From the NCBI RefSeq assembly GCF_002443255.2, contig NW_019211457.1:24643377-24707376 (forward strand): a stretch of 64,000 nucleotides of DNA, written 5' to 3'. This stretch comes from Varroa destructor. Lineage: Eukaryota; Arthropoda; Arachnida; Mesostigmata; Varroidae. Shown here piece by piece: positions 35,864 to 49,295 of the stretch (positions are counted from its first letter, which is position 1; each line of letters begins with the position of its first letter). The position numbers were made by a program, and so were the translations under genes. The notes beneath the pieces are model-generated. The model ran no database searches. It had not been told where the DNA came from and saw only the letters and a program-made list of their open reading frames with translations.

Positions 35864-36032
35864 AACTTACCGTTATACGGCGGCCGTCGCTGCCTTTCTA
35901 GCCATTTTCGTAACTTTACCCCTGCTTTCGCTTCTGAACGACTCAATGCAGCATCAATTTACAGAAGAACTAACTTCTGTCAAGGTCTTCCCCGCGAGCT
36001 TCCCTAAGCAGCCAACGTACCGTGCGGCGTAA
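35864..36032 (+). CDS. Candidate exon with one membrane segment (cuticle-collagen N-domain-like?)
   Basis: After an acceptor (cccctgcgatcag) the frame reads TYRYTAAVAAFLAIFVTLPL, then LSLLNDSMQHQFTEELTSVK, and stops at TAA 36030-36032. One strong hydrophobic segment of about 20 residues is followed by an amphipathic helix ending in V-F. This layout (short basic start, membrane helix ending in P-L, then L...M.H.....L...V.F) resembles the N-terminal domain of cuticle collagens (Pfam Col_cuticle_N). No Gly-X-Y repeat was seen downstream, and an overlapping frame in another phase is also open, so the call is weak. Confidence 0.33.
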
Positions 36033-39000
36033 TGAGAGTGTCCGTCTGATAAGCGCCATATCATCTGTGTCTATTGAGAGTATTGAACATTTTCCATAGC
36101 CGGCCAGTAGACACGGGGATCCAGGGGCTTTTTCTCCTGTCACTATTACCCCATTAACATCATGGTGGTGACTTGCTTCCGTGTATCAAATGCCTGTGCT
36201 TTCTGATCACGCGATCACGTCTTTGGTTCTGTCTCTGTTCGTTCTTCCCTTGGCTTTGTATCTTTTCGACGCATTCGATATAATTTTCCGTCTCCCGTTG
36301 ATGCTTTGTTGATAACAAAGGCCGTTTACTTCTAAAATACTCAATAACAATGTGTCGTCTAGTCCATTATGGTGCGTATTTGTATGGGACAACGGCTCGG
36401 TTTCAGCGCGCAACGTGGAGCCAGGCAAACCAGCTGCCTGGTTGAACTAGTTGTTTCATTGTCACTCATATTATTACTACCTCAACAACTACTACAAGGA
36501 CCCCCACGTCTTCCGGAATGGACTAAAATACTTTGGCATAGTTATCTCTGTCTGACCAATGCGCGTCAATGGAAACAAGCATCAAGATATAGCTTGAAAA
36601 CGGTCACAAATCATATCGAAGAAAGCGTACCGAACATGTGACTAATAATTGTATTAGCACCAGCTTTATAATGGCAAAGGTAACAATACATCATAGTATC
36701 CGACAGTTGAAACGTTGTCTGTCGATGTTCCAGGGTTCAATTTGCATTACAAAAGACGAGTGCGAAGTTCTTTCGTTAATTTGGTAAGTGTTCCTTCTTG
36801 AATTGTCAACTACCCTGAGTTTTTCATTTACACCAGACGTATCTTGGAAGTTTTGATAACAAGATGCGCAGGCAGATCTTGATACTAGCGCGAAACTCAT
36901 ATAGGCGCATATAGATTCCCTGTCTACGTAGGTTTGAAATGTCTGAATAACTTCACACAAAGATAGCGTTACTAGTAGTAATAGCTTCGAAGGAATGGCG
37001 CGACTTTTTCCTCAAAGATGCCGTTACTATCAACCTGATTCAAAAAGATTCGATCAATTGTAAGAGCGATTAGGCCGCCGTTGTGTCGTCAAATGGGACT
37101 AGATGGTCAAATGGTCGTAGATTACCTGGAAACAATACGAAAGCAGTTTATAAGAGAAAGAGAAGTACGTATCATCAGTTGACTCTTGCCCAATATGGGT
37201 CGAACTGCATAAATCCCAGTGAAATGTGCTATGCGACTGCGGAGCGACGCATACGGTCAAAGACCTCTTGTAGATTTGTGCGGCTCATCTACTTTTTTAA
37301 ACTACTACCTACATATATCTAAAATAACCCTTATTTATCATAAATATAATCAAACTAATTTAATCAACTATCGATTTAATGACCGCTTTGCCCTTCTGCT
37401 GCTTGGGTGATTTTTTTTTATATACATATTATCGGTCGTACTCATCGGCGTCATATGCTTTGCCCACTAACAGTACCGGGGAAATTGCGGTCGCTTCTTT
37501 CTCAAACGATAACTTGGATACTTGATCTGGTAGCTTTAGATGGGTAAATTCACCGCTCAAATGCGAGCCACACTTTCATCGTTCGTATTAACACTTTGTC
37601 GGTATAGCCCGATAAAAGGGTACTACTACTAAACTACTACAATACAACTCTATGTAAGACGCCCTTCTAGCACAATTCCTGCGGATTATTAATCGATCGA
37701 ATTTTGTCACTTCGTTTGTTTTCCCTAAGAACTTAATTCAATGCTTGTACCAGCTGTATACTCGAGAGATACTCGTAGAGATATTGTATCTCCCTATGTA
37801 TTGCGTTTATACGAAGAGTTCTGAGCTAGATGCAGGCTAGTCTGCGTGAACGTTAGCCAGGTTAAAACGATACTCATAACGATAGTGATTAAAGAAATGA
37901 TAAAAAAAAATAGAGCCGAAAAACCAACGACAACTTATGATGTCAAAAATTGAATTTGATGGAAAAATAGTCAACAAAGAAATGATTTCGAAATTTGACT
38001 GCCTTAACGTCATCTGTTTAACCATCTACTCCAAAACTCACTGTCACAGACGCCATCTTGACCCATAAAAACTGCCTGTGTATCTAAAGAATTAAATCAA
38101 AAGCTGTTTATAGTTATATATGTTATCACAACTGGATAGGGTCGGGATTGTTATGTGTTGATTTAGAATCTGTTAGTTCCTACGAATAGATATAGACATA
38201 GAAATCAACTTTTCGTTGCATAAACGTGTGTGTATATTTACTATAGTTCCTATGACGAGCTCTGGTTTTATCGGAAGCCTTAAGTGTATTTGATTTTTTG
38301 AGAAAACGCGTTTCAAAGACAGAACGACTAACGCGTGCAAGCACTTTGCCTCAATCAAGTTATTAGCCAACGTAAATAAAGCCTGCAGCATATACTGTTA
38401 CAACATCCAGCTTATATTATAGAATCTAAATCGTAGTTTGCCATTTTTCGACTGCTCATAAAAGCCGTAGGCCGTTATCAGTTGTCGTAGGATATCAACA
38501 TATCCTGTGGTTCTTACTTAGTCCCACACAATCAATAAGTATTCTTTTAGTAAGTTCAAAACTAAAACAGTCCAGCTTGCCTTTTACTAAAAAAATATGC
38601 AGTCCACATTTTGTGATAGAACAAATAAACCACCAGAATATGAAAAATGTATATACATCATTATTTTTATGTAGGTCCAATAAACAGGACCACAATACCA
38701 TCTTGTCGCATAGACGTGGCTTAGTAGACCTTAGGACTAAGGAATATTACTACTCCGGGCATAATTTTAAGAGATGAATATATTTTAGGGTAAAAACAAA
38801 TAAAACTACCTGCCATTTTATTAGAGACCAATTTTTTCTCCCGTATACCAGGAAGATTCTCTAGCTGGGGCATCTGTTAGTTCCGAGCAGAGAACGCCTT
38901 CAGACCCTCATTTGAAACTGCATCTTTTCTAGGTCAAGTATGACTTACTCCAAAATGGTCGCCAGCCGTTAATGTTTTATTGTATCCGTTGAAAGGACAC

Positions 39001-39341
39001 CTTGTCGTGGATCGTTAATAAGGTTTTACGCTGACTTGCTTTCATTTATACGTAACTAGTTCTTAGACTTTTTGATGTACTTTATTGTACTAATATAATA
39101 TATATGTATATATTATAAAAAGTACTGCTCTGTGTTGTCCTCGTGACACCCCCTTTAAAATCAAAGCAGTTGTGCATTGTATTTCCGCCATGTATAAATA
39201 CCTGGGGTTTTTGACCGACGCCTACGTTTCCAATACACGTCTTTCTAACTATCATCATTACTGCACTTCAAACATAAAATGATATATATAAATCTGCTCT
39301 CGAAAAATGTGTGCCACTGTTTCGCTCTGCTGTCATTGTGA

Positions 39342-39367
39342 ATATATATATATATATATATATATAT
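39342..39367. repeat. (AT)n microsatellite
   Basis: 26 bases of AT repeat. Confidence 0.9.
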
Positions 39368-40155
39368 CATCACCACTCAGATAATGTTTTGTATCGTTAT
39401 CGTTTTCTAATCATTTGTCATCACATTTACATATTTACATTGTATCTAACCGAAACGGTTCGTCTAATGATTACCCTCAGCCAGTTAACGTCGATATATC
39501 GATGGTCTATTTGGTACATTGATACTTAGCCCGATATGACAAAAAAGAGTAAAGGGAACATTACGAGAGAAATATTGACAATTCGAAAATCAATCACTCG
39601 CCTTTTACGAGCAAGTAACGTGTAGAAAAAAAAAACATTACGGCGTCCGTTAGCATCAGCTATCTGGCAGAACGCTGCCAATCTGACTAATTTGGCAAAA
39701 CTGATAAATCCCTAAGGTGTAGTGGTAGGTCACACACAAGTCCTCGTTATGTTTCTACCCTTGCTTTACGATGATGCCAACAATCACGACAAAGTGAATC
39801 AAGAGCTGAGCCTTATTACATCGTCCGTACAATTTCAATTTTCGTCAAATTCAATGTATTGTTGCAACATGACTGTTAATAAGAAAATATCTATTTTTAT
39901 TGCGGTTGTTGCTGTGGCTGTGCTTGTTACTGTGACGGATCTAGTTAGTGCGAGAGGCTCCGTATAATCGCCATGCGATATGGCTAAAATAAAATGAGAA
40001 GCGATTTTACAAATGAGCCCCTGTAATTCAATGACCACTTAGCATCAAGTCGAAGCAACCCTTTGACTAGACGTTGCCATTATCCCAATTCAATCAGCTG
40101 TCTTCGAACGATGAAGACAAGGCTAAGAGGCTTGTGCTTATTTGTTCGTACAACC

Positions 40156-40174
40156 GTGCGTGCGTGCGTGCGTG
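40156..40174. repeat. (GTGC)n microsatellite
   Basis: About 4.5 units of a GC-rich tetranucleotide, unusual in this AT-rich setting. Confidence 0.85.
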
Positions 40175-40500
40175 TATGTTTGTCAGTGAGCGTACCCGAA
40201 CGCATAATCATTACCGTTATTACTATTGATATGAATATCGTCATCGCGTGTGTTTACATATTGTGTCGCTATTGATGTAAATGGCTAGATAGTTAGACAA
40301 CACATCACCGTCGACAGATGCAATGATGATAATGATCATTGCTGGGTTCGTTATGTAACGGGACGGCGAATCGCAGGCGCATTAACAACAACAGAAACTG
40401 CACTAACAGCAATGAAATTGGAGGTAGTTAAAAGCCAATCTGCTGCTAACAAGCCACTCCGCCGATGGACGCAACGAGCCGTAACGTAATACCAGGAGCC

Positions 40501-40512
40501 GACAGCGCCCCC
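40501..40512 (+). promoter_or_regulatory. CTCF-like half motif
   Basis: GACAGCGCCCCC matches the C-rich half of the reverse CTCF consensus, but the following bases diverge. Sequence match only. Confidence 0.25.
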
Positions 40513-40578
40513 GTCTGAGACCTAAACTGATTTTCGTACAGAACAATAACGGTAAACAACGACAGATTCGAACGGCCA

Positions 40579-40604
40579 AAAACAACAACAACAACAACAA
40601 CAAC
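40579..40604 (+). repeat. (AAC)n microsatellite
   Basis: 26 bases of AAC repeat. The Leu-rich minus frame over it (40403-40618) is a translation artefact of the repeat. Confidence 0.9.
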
Positions 40605-40861
40605 GCCGCTAATAACACGCCGGGGTCGTTTACAGTTTACTATTTACCAGCTCGAACGGTACGTCTATGGCTTATACTTCGTATTTCAAACTTGTTTGCA
40701 ATACATGCATGTCTATATTCACTTTTAATTACTTCGTTCTACTCTAGTTTACAGCCTTATCTACGCTATGTTCTACTAACAACACTAAAATGGTCATAGC
40801 TTAGGATTTACTTCGCTCGCAAAAAACTCGTTTATTCGTCCATTTAGTTTTATTACTATAT

Positions 40862-40865
<4 letters not shown>

Positions 40866-40892
<27 letters not shown>

Positions 40893-40894
40893 TA
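40866..40894 (+). repeat. (TAA)n microsatellite
   Basis: About nine to ten TAA units. Confidence 0.9.
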
Positions 40895-42450
40895 TGTACG
40901 GTTTCATTCAAAGCTGAAACAAAAATGCCCAAATCTCACTTTATTATGTTACCGATCTAGAAATTCAGCCGAAAACCACTACGTTACGTTAGCCGAAATA
41001 CAATGCTCTTGCTATAAATCAAATCTTTTTATAATGATTATAATCCGCATGTATATATATAGGCAATGCAAAAGGGATTCGATATGACCTATTTATTTAC
41101 GGGAAAACGATTTAAGCAAGCTTCTTTTCGTAGCATTTGTGATAACGATTGTTCCTGTTTGCCTTTCTCGCACAGGTACGGCACTCACTACTACCTGAAG
41201 CTCCATGATGGATTTTCGAAACATCGAATTAAAAATTTCCAGTCGTGCGGTAGGAGCCATCTTTCCATAGCCGATAACGTGCTATAAGCCCATCATCCGC
41301 TACGTCACATCATATTCCTTAAGACCTCTTTAGGCAACATGTGGATCAGTTGTTTTTCTGTAAACTAAGGGTCCTAAAGGCCGACAAAATAGATTATTTA
41401 TCTATTTTGTGAGTGACGGACCGGGTCCATGGATATAGCTATGTGTGAAGCTGCGCAAGGTCCTAACGGGCCACTGAGCGATCTAGATTACGCGCTGCAC
41501 TAACTGCGTTACGTTAGTACGAAGATAATCAAGTTGATTTTATCCAGTCCGTACACAATAATTGAATCGAAAGTTTTGTTGCTTAAACAATTGGGATGTT
41601 GGAATTAACGATCTGTACGAAAATATAAGGTTCCGATACATGCATGAGCAAGCCTTTTATAATAAGCTGCCTCCCTCGCTGCCCATGTATGACTGCATGA
41701 CGTGACGGGACAAAACGTGTGCTAAATGTTTATATATCCAAAAACTTTTCGACACTACTCGATTACGAACTTCTATCAGAAAAAGTGAAATGAAATAATG
41801 AATCTGTTATGCCGTTGACTATATAATATACTGCTAAATTATAGTATACAAGTGTCTGGATCAAATAGAGTAAAATTCCAAATAGAATTGGAATTTAACG
41901 ATTAATATTGTATTGACTTTTTTTACCTATAGTTTAGATAGGTTCGAGTTACCCTTGCTGGCTTTCGTGATGAAGATTAATTTTCGAGAAAAAAAAATAT
42001 CAATTATTAGTTGTATCAGAAAGAAGTGAATAATTGGAGTTCACTCCTTGTTGCCGTACTGTCTGACGCAGATAGCGACAACTATCATACACATGCGGAC
42101 AATTTAAACTTCATTCCATACGTAATCACAAACAATTCGAGTGGCAGTAACACTGAATCAATGAGAAACAAGCACACTGAACACAGGCCGCACTTGGACA
42201 ATTTCGAAATTTTTCGGTTCACACCTCTCCTGCGGATCCTGTCGGGTATGCATACCTAACCGTATCACTTGCGGCTTGTAAAATTACCTTCACTAGTGCC
42301 ACTGTCGATATTTCGATAATAGGATATCTGATTTAGATTTCAACTGGCGCTATGCTATCGTAGCACAAAGAAAATTTAGAGTCCTTAGCAGATATGTAAC
42401 GGGTTTTCCCGATTCGCTCTCGGAGCGCTGGTTGACGCCAACTTTTGACT

Positions 42451-42478
42451 GTTTGTTTGTCTGTCTGTCTGTCTGTTT
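42451..42478 (+). repeat. (GTCT/GTTT)n microsatellite
   Basis: Tetranucleotide run of GTCT flanked by GTTT variants. Confidence 0.85.
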
Positions 42479-43246
42479 GACTTGATATTTTTTTCTTCTT
42501 CTTTACGATTATGTTATAGCATTAAGTATGGCACGACTGCTAGATCTGTGTGTGTTGTCTCCGCAGTTTCAAGTGAGCCAATTTCGATCGGCTCCATCAC
42601 TGACCATTGGCTATGAGAGATACTCTAATTAATCAACGCTATGATTAGTCAGTGTACCGGAGATTGCATTCGTAACTGTACTCCTTACTGTGGTATCTTT
42701 CAGCAAGAATGAGTCTATTCACAATATTGATAGACACTGCATTATAATAGCCAGTTGTTATCGCAGTGGTACCGTGAACGCGACTGTACACACAGAAATT
42801 CAATGTCCGCATAAAGACTCTATCGATTTTGTTTGGTTCCCGTTCTGATTAATCGATTCGAAAATCGGCCAATCTTTGGTTTGCGCCAATCTATTATTGA
42901 CCAGCGTAACATGACGACGGAAATACCAGTTGCCCTATTTAAACTGTACAGCGTAGACTACCGCACTATACTAATGCTAACTATATATCATATACGTAGT
43001 CGGCGTTAACAGGGGAAGTTCTGCGCAACTGCCACCTATAGTAATAGTCTATGAAAATGTGTGACAGTTCTATAGGAACGTAGTTTATTGTTAATCGTTC
43101 TATTTGCGCGCGGTCGTCGCGGTCGCTCGGACGACCGAGCTTTCGGCTGACAGGTACTAGGGGGTCCCAGCTTCGAAATCTGCCAACAACATATAAATTA
43201 TCTTAACCAACTTATTTCGTTGAAAAAGAGAACTCATTAATCTAGC

Positions 43247-43267
43247 GAAAGAAAGAAAGAAAGAAAG
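43247..43267 (+). repeat. (GAAA)n microsatellite
   Basis: Five GAAA units. Confidence 0.85.
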
Positions 43268-46200
43268 TTATTTGTTTGCATATACGGTGTGTATGCAGGT
43301 GGGAAGTTGAGTTTTTGACGATTCCGTCCGAGCGCAAAAATACTGCGAAGTAAGGAGACGTGCATCCGAAGTGAGCCGTTAAAATGCAAGCGAGAAAAAA
43401 ATTAGTATGGTAGTATAATTAGTTTTACGGCTTACTGCCTTCGTTACTCGGTTGACAATGATAGATTCGTGGGTAATATCATACGTACATGATGCTATTT
43501 ATCATGAAACGCCATAGAAATAGCATTTGTATTGATTTTACGTATGCATTTCACGCAAATGATACAATAGAAACATAGGTAAGACGAAACACTACTCATT
43601 GCGGTGCCAAACATAGCGGGTGTAAGAATGATTGATCGGGCAGCAACTGCCATTTTTTCAATGAATCCGAAAGAAATGGGTAGATTATTCATTTTATTAT
43701 ATGTGTTGTTTAGTATATGAAGTATTCCTGCAACACTTGTTGGCTCGCCCATTTGGCCATGTCTCAAAATATAGTTATTAAGGAATATTTACGTTTGCGT
43801 TCAAAAACATCTATTTCCACTTCACGTCAGAAAGATATAGACACTTCATTGTACCGACATAACTAACGCATAAAGGTGAACAACGGTGTTTCGTGTCCGA
43901 ACGCCGTGTTAGTTCTAGTAAATAATCGAAAGTTTGAAAAACGATGTTTATGGGTTAGAGGGAACGCAATGTATTGGTTAGAAGATTCAAGTGGAAAAAA
44001 GCGTAGCATGAACATGATGCTTAAAAATGATTACTGCCTAGGTCTGGTGCTGAATGTTTTTCTTTGAATTTCCCATAGATCTAACGTTGTTGCTATTATT
44101 ATTCAATTCAAGGTTGAAATTTGCTCGGCCTGCTGGTGCCAATGCAAGGAGTTGGCCAAAAGCAGCTTCCAGCGTCCGTCTAAAGCTTTCCGCTTAACTC
44201 GATGCCCATTTATGTTGGGCAAAGCGAACCGTGTACCATTAAGCATTCATATGTTTGACCTCTATTTGATAAAAAGCTTTAAACGTTACACCTGCTACAT
44301 TAACCCCCTACAGGTATTTTGAATCCCCTTCATCCATGCATTGACAAGAACGGTAGTTTCTTTTTCGCTCTAGCTGACTCTGCTTCTACTTTTGAAGAAG
44401 CTATCCAAAAATGCGACTATGTAACAGCTTCTAATTGACGCAAAGGATCCCATTAGCCGCAGTACAAGCACTATATGAGGTGAAGACATGTCTTGTCTTC
44501 ATATATGGTAAAACATTTTTAACAGGTGCTGTCTGCGTATACGCTATAGTTTAGATAAGCTCAATACAAAAATGGTTGTTCTATTGTTTATGTTACATAT
44601 ACGACAGTTTATCTGCTTAATATGGACGCGTTCTTAGCCACGCCTGTCTTACCAACTCGAATTAACCCGGAGGCGCTTCGTATCTGCCCTACACAGTCGG
44701 ACGTGTTACCTTTTTTGCTTTATTTAAATTATTTTTAGTATGTTGGTTTATAGTTATATTATTTATAAATATTTATAATAACAATAATATACGTACTGCA
44801 GTACAATAACTACATCTGATCTGTTGGGTTGATCTGTGTAAATACATAGGTAAACGCGTTTGGTTCAACATAGTGGCGTACGACGAAGGCGCTTACCAGC
44901 AAAAACTGATAATAAAAAATACGTGGTTTGAAATGTTTACTGATATTGGTCCGCTCGTTATCGGACCATCAGATTCAATCCTTTTCACCGTGCTGCACGT
45001 GCTGGCAACATATACGAGAAATCAATCAACGTCTATTTTTAGATGTTGTAAAAGTCTTTGGTCTCGGTTGACCTGACGATCAAACGTCGAATATTACTCT
45101 GTTGTTCAATCAGTTTCAATTCTTGCTTGTTTTCTAGCAGAAGCCTGAGTACCACGTGCATGGAATTATCGTGCAGTTTAGGCCTAAGCCAAGCTGGCGA
45201 CCGCACGGATAATTGGTGAACGTTTCTGTCTTTTCAGTATTCCCAGTTGCTCTCTTTTGTACGAGGTGTATGTATATTGTTTCAAAGCATAGACGTTTTC
45301 GGTGCGGTCGGCCATTTCCGAAAATTGCGATTGCACGACAAGACTGAAGCCGACGTTCAGAAATGGTACTTCGGACTCATTTTGTGAACTAGCTCACGGT
45401 AAATACAGATTAGGTCTGTCTAGCGGGCGACTGCCAATGCTGAACCCGCTGTAGATGCATTAGATAGTAGCTTTATGGTAACAATATGGCAATAATGGAA
45501 ATGGATATCATTATTAAATGAATGTTTGGGAAAAAGTTATCAATTTATCCTACGTTCCATGAAGGCAATGGCGTCTACTTAATTTCTTTAATTCCAAAAT
45601 CAACTAATTACGTTCTTCAACCAGTCCACAATTTTTGATCATTGAAGGAATCGAAAATGTATGTGACTGATACGTTCCATGATTTTTGAATGTATGGAAA
45701 TAACTATATTACACCGGCACAGTCAAGGTGACGCTGGTGAAAGCAATATATTAAGTGATTCTTGCAACAAAGATGCCATTTGGGCCATTTATTTCAGGCT
45801 GAAGTTATCACGCCCACCTTTTAAGGTCACCAAATTTTACAAAATTTACATTTATCTGTTGTGCCTTTGATTAGTCAAAATACGTCAGTAAAAAGGTTAG
45901 TTGAACAACTGCTATTTTCCTTTTGCATTGACAGATCGTCTCTCGTCGTGGGAGTTGGGCGTCTTTTAGACTACCGTAACCAGTGGCAATGCTGCGATGA
46001 CGATTGAAAATACTACTGGAAACCAATAGAAAAAAACTATACATAGCTACTAGGCTTAGTGCCAATGTCCGTGCATCTACGCTTTGGTTTTGAAATAAAT
46101 ATTCATATAACAAAGTACGTGACGTATATGTCCATCGATAAGTGGTTGAATCCGACCAGCAAGGTTGAGGCTGGCACACTCCGTAATGTGTTCAGCTGAA

Positions 46201-47270
46201 ATGTAAATACCGTAGAATTTTTAGGCTTATTTTCAAGTAGAGGCTTATTAGGCTTTAACCTATTTTTATTCTGGAGCTGTAATGCAGCAGAAATACTGGT
46301 AATGTCCTAGTAAACAAATTATAAACATAAGCAGATGACAGTAAAAAGTACTGTGGTGACTGGAAGTTAATTTCGGTTTTGCAAAAAAATTAAATTTTAT
46401 AAAAAACTATTTTAGGTTTTGTGAAAAAATTACTGGCAGAGTTATCCATTTTGGGATCAGTTTGACGCTTTAGTGGATAGCAAAAAAATAACAAAAAAGA
46501 AAAAGGAATGAAATTAAACCTAAGTTCCATTATGACGCATTGAAAACGAGCCTAGAAAATCCAATAAGCCGAAGAACTACTGCACATTTCAAATCGTTAC
46601 ATGGAATTTGATGGTCCATCCATATAGTATGTATTATATTGACGCAAGAAAAAAATGCTTAAAGGAAATTGGTTGACTGGGAAAGCGAACTTACCTGTTT
46701 TCCCAAAAATCGTATCTTTGTTGACTATAAGCTGTCTCTCCAGACTACGTACCTAACGGCGATTGCTATGAGAGAAAACTCGTGTACTGTTAAAGTAACG
46801 GCGTCCTTTCTAGAAGCTACAACAACATCAATTATAAAAGATCCAATTTATTTCGCATTATAATCGGCTGGATCTGCCTAGCGCTGGACCTTTTCCGTCC
46901 TGTCTATGAAATAAAATCAATTCTATCTAAAATCAATATCTAATATGTTATTGCATAAATAGTGTTCTAATAAAGTGTAACCTCCCCAAGCATTGGAGAG
47001 ACCACGCAAGTGGTGGGCTTCGTGCCAAAGGCAAGCGGGTGAGTTTATATCTGTATACGAAATGCGTGAATAAGTTGTGGGTTCACTAATGTCAAAAACT
47101 GATAGGTAACATTAAAATATACGTGTGTCTTTCAAAAGCAATCGATTATATACGCGCATTATTAAACCTTATTGGAATGGAATCTGATATTCGTTATACA
47201 GAAATATATGATTATACAAAATATCATTTGACTGTGACCAAGTCCCCTCTAAAATGGGGACGCTTTTCCA

Positions 47271-49079
47271 TTAAATTCTTTCTTGTTTGCACCGGTACAA
47301 AAGTTTAGTAGGTCCTCTAGACATGTTCTCGCTTATAGGGCACACTAGATACGTCCTCACGGTACGAACAGTATCGGGTACGGGGATGAAATCGCATTTT
47401 ACACGAGGAGCCGTGTCATCGCGGTTTAAATATATGTCGCCTTCTTTGATGGGCCCTGGTCTGTGTCCTTTCACGTAGGTTGGCCGAGCGGAACAATACC
47501 ATGTACTTACAGAACCCACGCCTAGAGACTGGCTGGAAGTAATTGTCCATTTGAGTAGTGTCGCTGCAAGGGATTCAGCAAAACGAGTCGACGCAGGTAA
47601 GCGACCTGTCATCAATGACAGCTCCTAACTCCAAAATAATTCTTCAAAACCTTCACATCGCAACGTCTTGGTAACCGACGCTTTGACTATGTTTATAAGA
47701 CGTGCGGAAAACACCATGGCGCGCGGCAAGTGAACAGCTGAAGGTCCATACAGGTGACGTTGTGCCTGCAGCTTTCGAATCCCAGGCCGAGTTGAATAAT
47801 ACCTTATTTGGCAGCTTTTGTCAAGGATTAAGCATTGTGCAAGGATCGACCAGTCGTGTACATTCGGCGGGGTCAGTGAAGAGGAACTGTGCGATAACCA
47901 AGTGGGTGTGAGGTGCGGCCTTAGAACAGATAAGGTCCAAGTACGTGTACAAGCGGATATAAACAAGCCTATCTCTTGACCATGATAACGGGTAAAAAAT
48001 GCCCACAAAGGCAAACACCCATTTTTGAAGAAGACATCACGAAGCTTGCGCGTCGGAAGAGGCGCTTGGCCTCCATCAGCAGCTAGCCTGTGGGTTGGCA
48101 GATAGGCAGCACGACGTTGCGCAGCTCACTGGCGACCACTAAGAGATCAAATAGAAACTTTTTGCAGAACCGCTAGGTGTTGCATCGCAGTCGTGCAAGA
48201 TTTCTCGTAGGGACGCAAGCACAATTCGAACAAAGTGACCCCAAAATTCATGCCCCCGTAGTACTGCTCGTTTGATGGCGTAACCTAATTCACTAACTCC
48301 TTGAATGCACTTAGCAATTTGGAAATGGGAATGATCTTTGTTACGAGTTCAAGCAATGTCAGGCGCCTCGATAATAGCCAGCCTCCAATCCCCCACTGGA
48401 AGAGAATATTGGTCGATGCTCACTAGCATCGTGGGCGCTCCAGCTGAAAACGAATATGCGACTCTTCTAAGCGAATTGATTATTCCAGGCGAGCAATCCA
48501 ATGACAGATTCACACCAAATGAATGAGAGCCCGCGGAACTAATGATATCGGAATCATCGTTCTGGGCGACGAGGAACCGTAGATGGTATTATTCTGTATG
48601 GGAGCTTGCAAAGGTCTGATCGGTCAAAACCCCGGCGAAACACTGACCAGCCAAAGCTTAACGAACATAAGTATGCCACTTGTATCAAGAAGTGGGCGTA
48701 CAGGAATAAGAAACCACATGAGCAGATGTCTTGCGGCAGACACTGCAGCTGTTGTTGTATCAAGGTGTAATGGTGCTTTCTCTTGCAAATTCTGCATGCC
48801 CAAAGGGTCTTTTACAGGTTTCATTGTGACCGTGTACCCGAACGCAAGAACAGCACCGATCGTCGTCACTAATCAGCAGGGTTAGCGTTCCAACGAGCCG
48901 GAGGCCACGATGGATCATAACAATACATACTCGTATTGAAAGTTTGAGTTAGACAACCAACGGCCGGCGCGACAGTGCAGGTTCGGCGAATCAAGTAGGT
49001 TATTTGTTAGATCGTAGTTGCTATCAACGACGTTAAACGCCGTAATTTTCCTTTTTTTTTTTTTCTTTTGTCCTAGCTG
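47271..49079. pseudogene. GC-elevated block of broken protein-like frames
   Basis: Over about 1.8 kb both strands carry frames longer and more protein-like than the surroundings. On minus these are 47271-47615 (includes GPIKEGDIYLNRDDTAP), an open stretch at about 48349-48588 interrupted by a TGA and continuing in the same phase to a TAG near 48139, and 48624-48869. On plus they are 47702-47911, 48338-48526 and 48583-48885. No single strand gives a continuous reading without stops or frame changes. No family is recognised. A decayed gene, mobile element or old viral insertion are all possible. The true strand cannot be decided by eye. Confidence 0.35.
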
Positions 49080-49295
49080 CTATGCTTTACTTAGCCTTGT
49101 CTTTTGACGCACGTTGATATATCTCTTGCGTTTATCTTTAGCGTATTCAATAAGAACGCACACCAGCATTGCTTTTCGGATCGAAGATATAGGTATCTGC
49201 GTAAAAGCAACCAGATCAGTACCTAGCTTCTCGATAGCATTCATGCCACTGACAATGTCGTCTAGGGAATATTGAGTGATATCACGAAACGCGTA
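49080..49295 (-). CDS. Open minus-strand segment, unknown (no ATG at its start)
   Basis: Between TAA (49296-49298) and TAG (49080-49082) on minus there are 71 open codons. They read DITQYSLDDIVSGMNAIEKL, then GTDLVAFTQIPISSIRKAML and a Lys/Arg-rich end. Helical periodicity and residue choice look like real protein. It lies just upstream of, and on the same strand as, the minus frames of the broken block and may be part of the same decayed unit. No family is recognised and no clean acceptor was found. Confidence 0.33.
   Translation of the reverse strand, partial: YAFRDITQYSLDDIVSGMNAIEKLGTDLVAFTQIPISSIRKAMLVCVLIEYAKDKRKRYINVRQKTRLSKA

Larger units (their letters stand above)
36033..47270. other. 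Long stretch without a supported gene; microsatellite-rich centre
   Basis: Open frames that look partly protein-like include minus 43495-43767 (one hydrophobic stretch near PAMFGTAMSSVSSYLCFYCI) and + about 44.80-45.08 kb (KNTWFEMFTDIGPLVIGPSD). Another is minus 45871-46179, with a hydrophobic stretch then a basic tail. None has convincing splice sites or a recognised domain. Six different microsatellites lie between 39.3 and 43.3 kb. A 10-bp inverted repeat lies at 41384-41410. Confidence 0.45.

Noticed and set aside
36033..37500. Search for Gly-X-Y collagen repeats downstream of the 35.9-kb candidate
   Set aside because: No run of Gly at every third residue was seen in any frame.
40403..40618. 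Leucine-rich minus frame suggestive of a signal peptide or membrane segment
   Set aside because: The leucines come from translating the (AAC)n microsatellite on the opposite strand.
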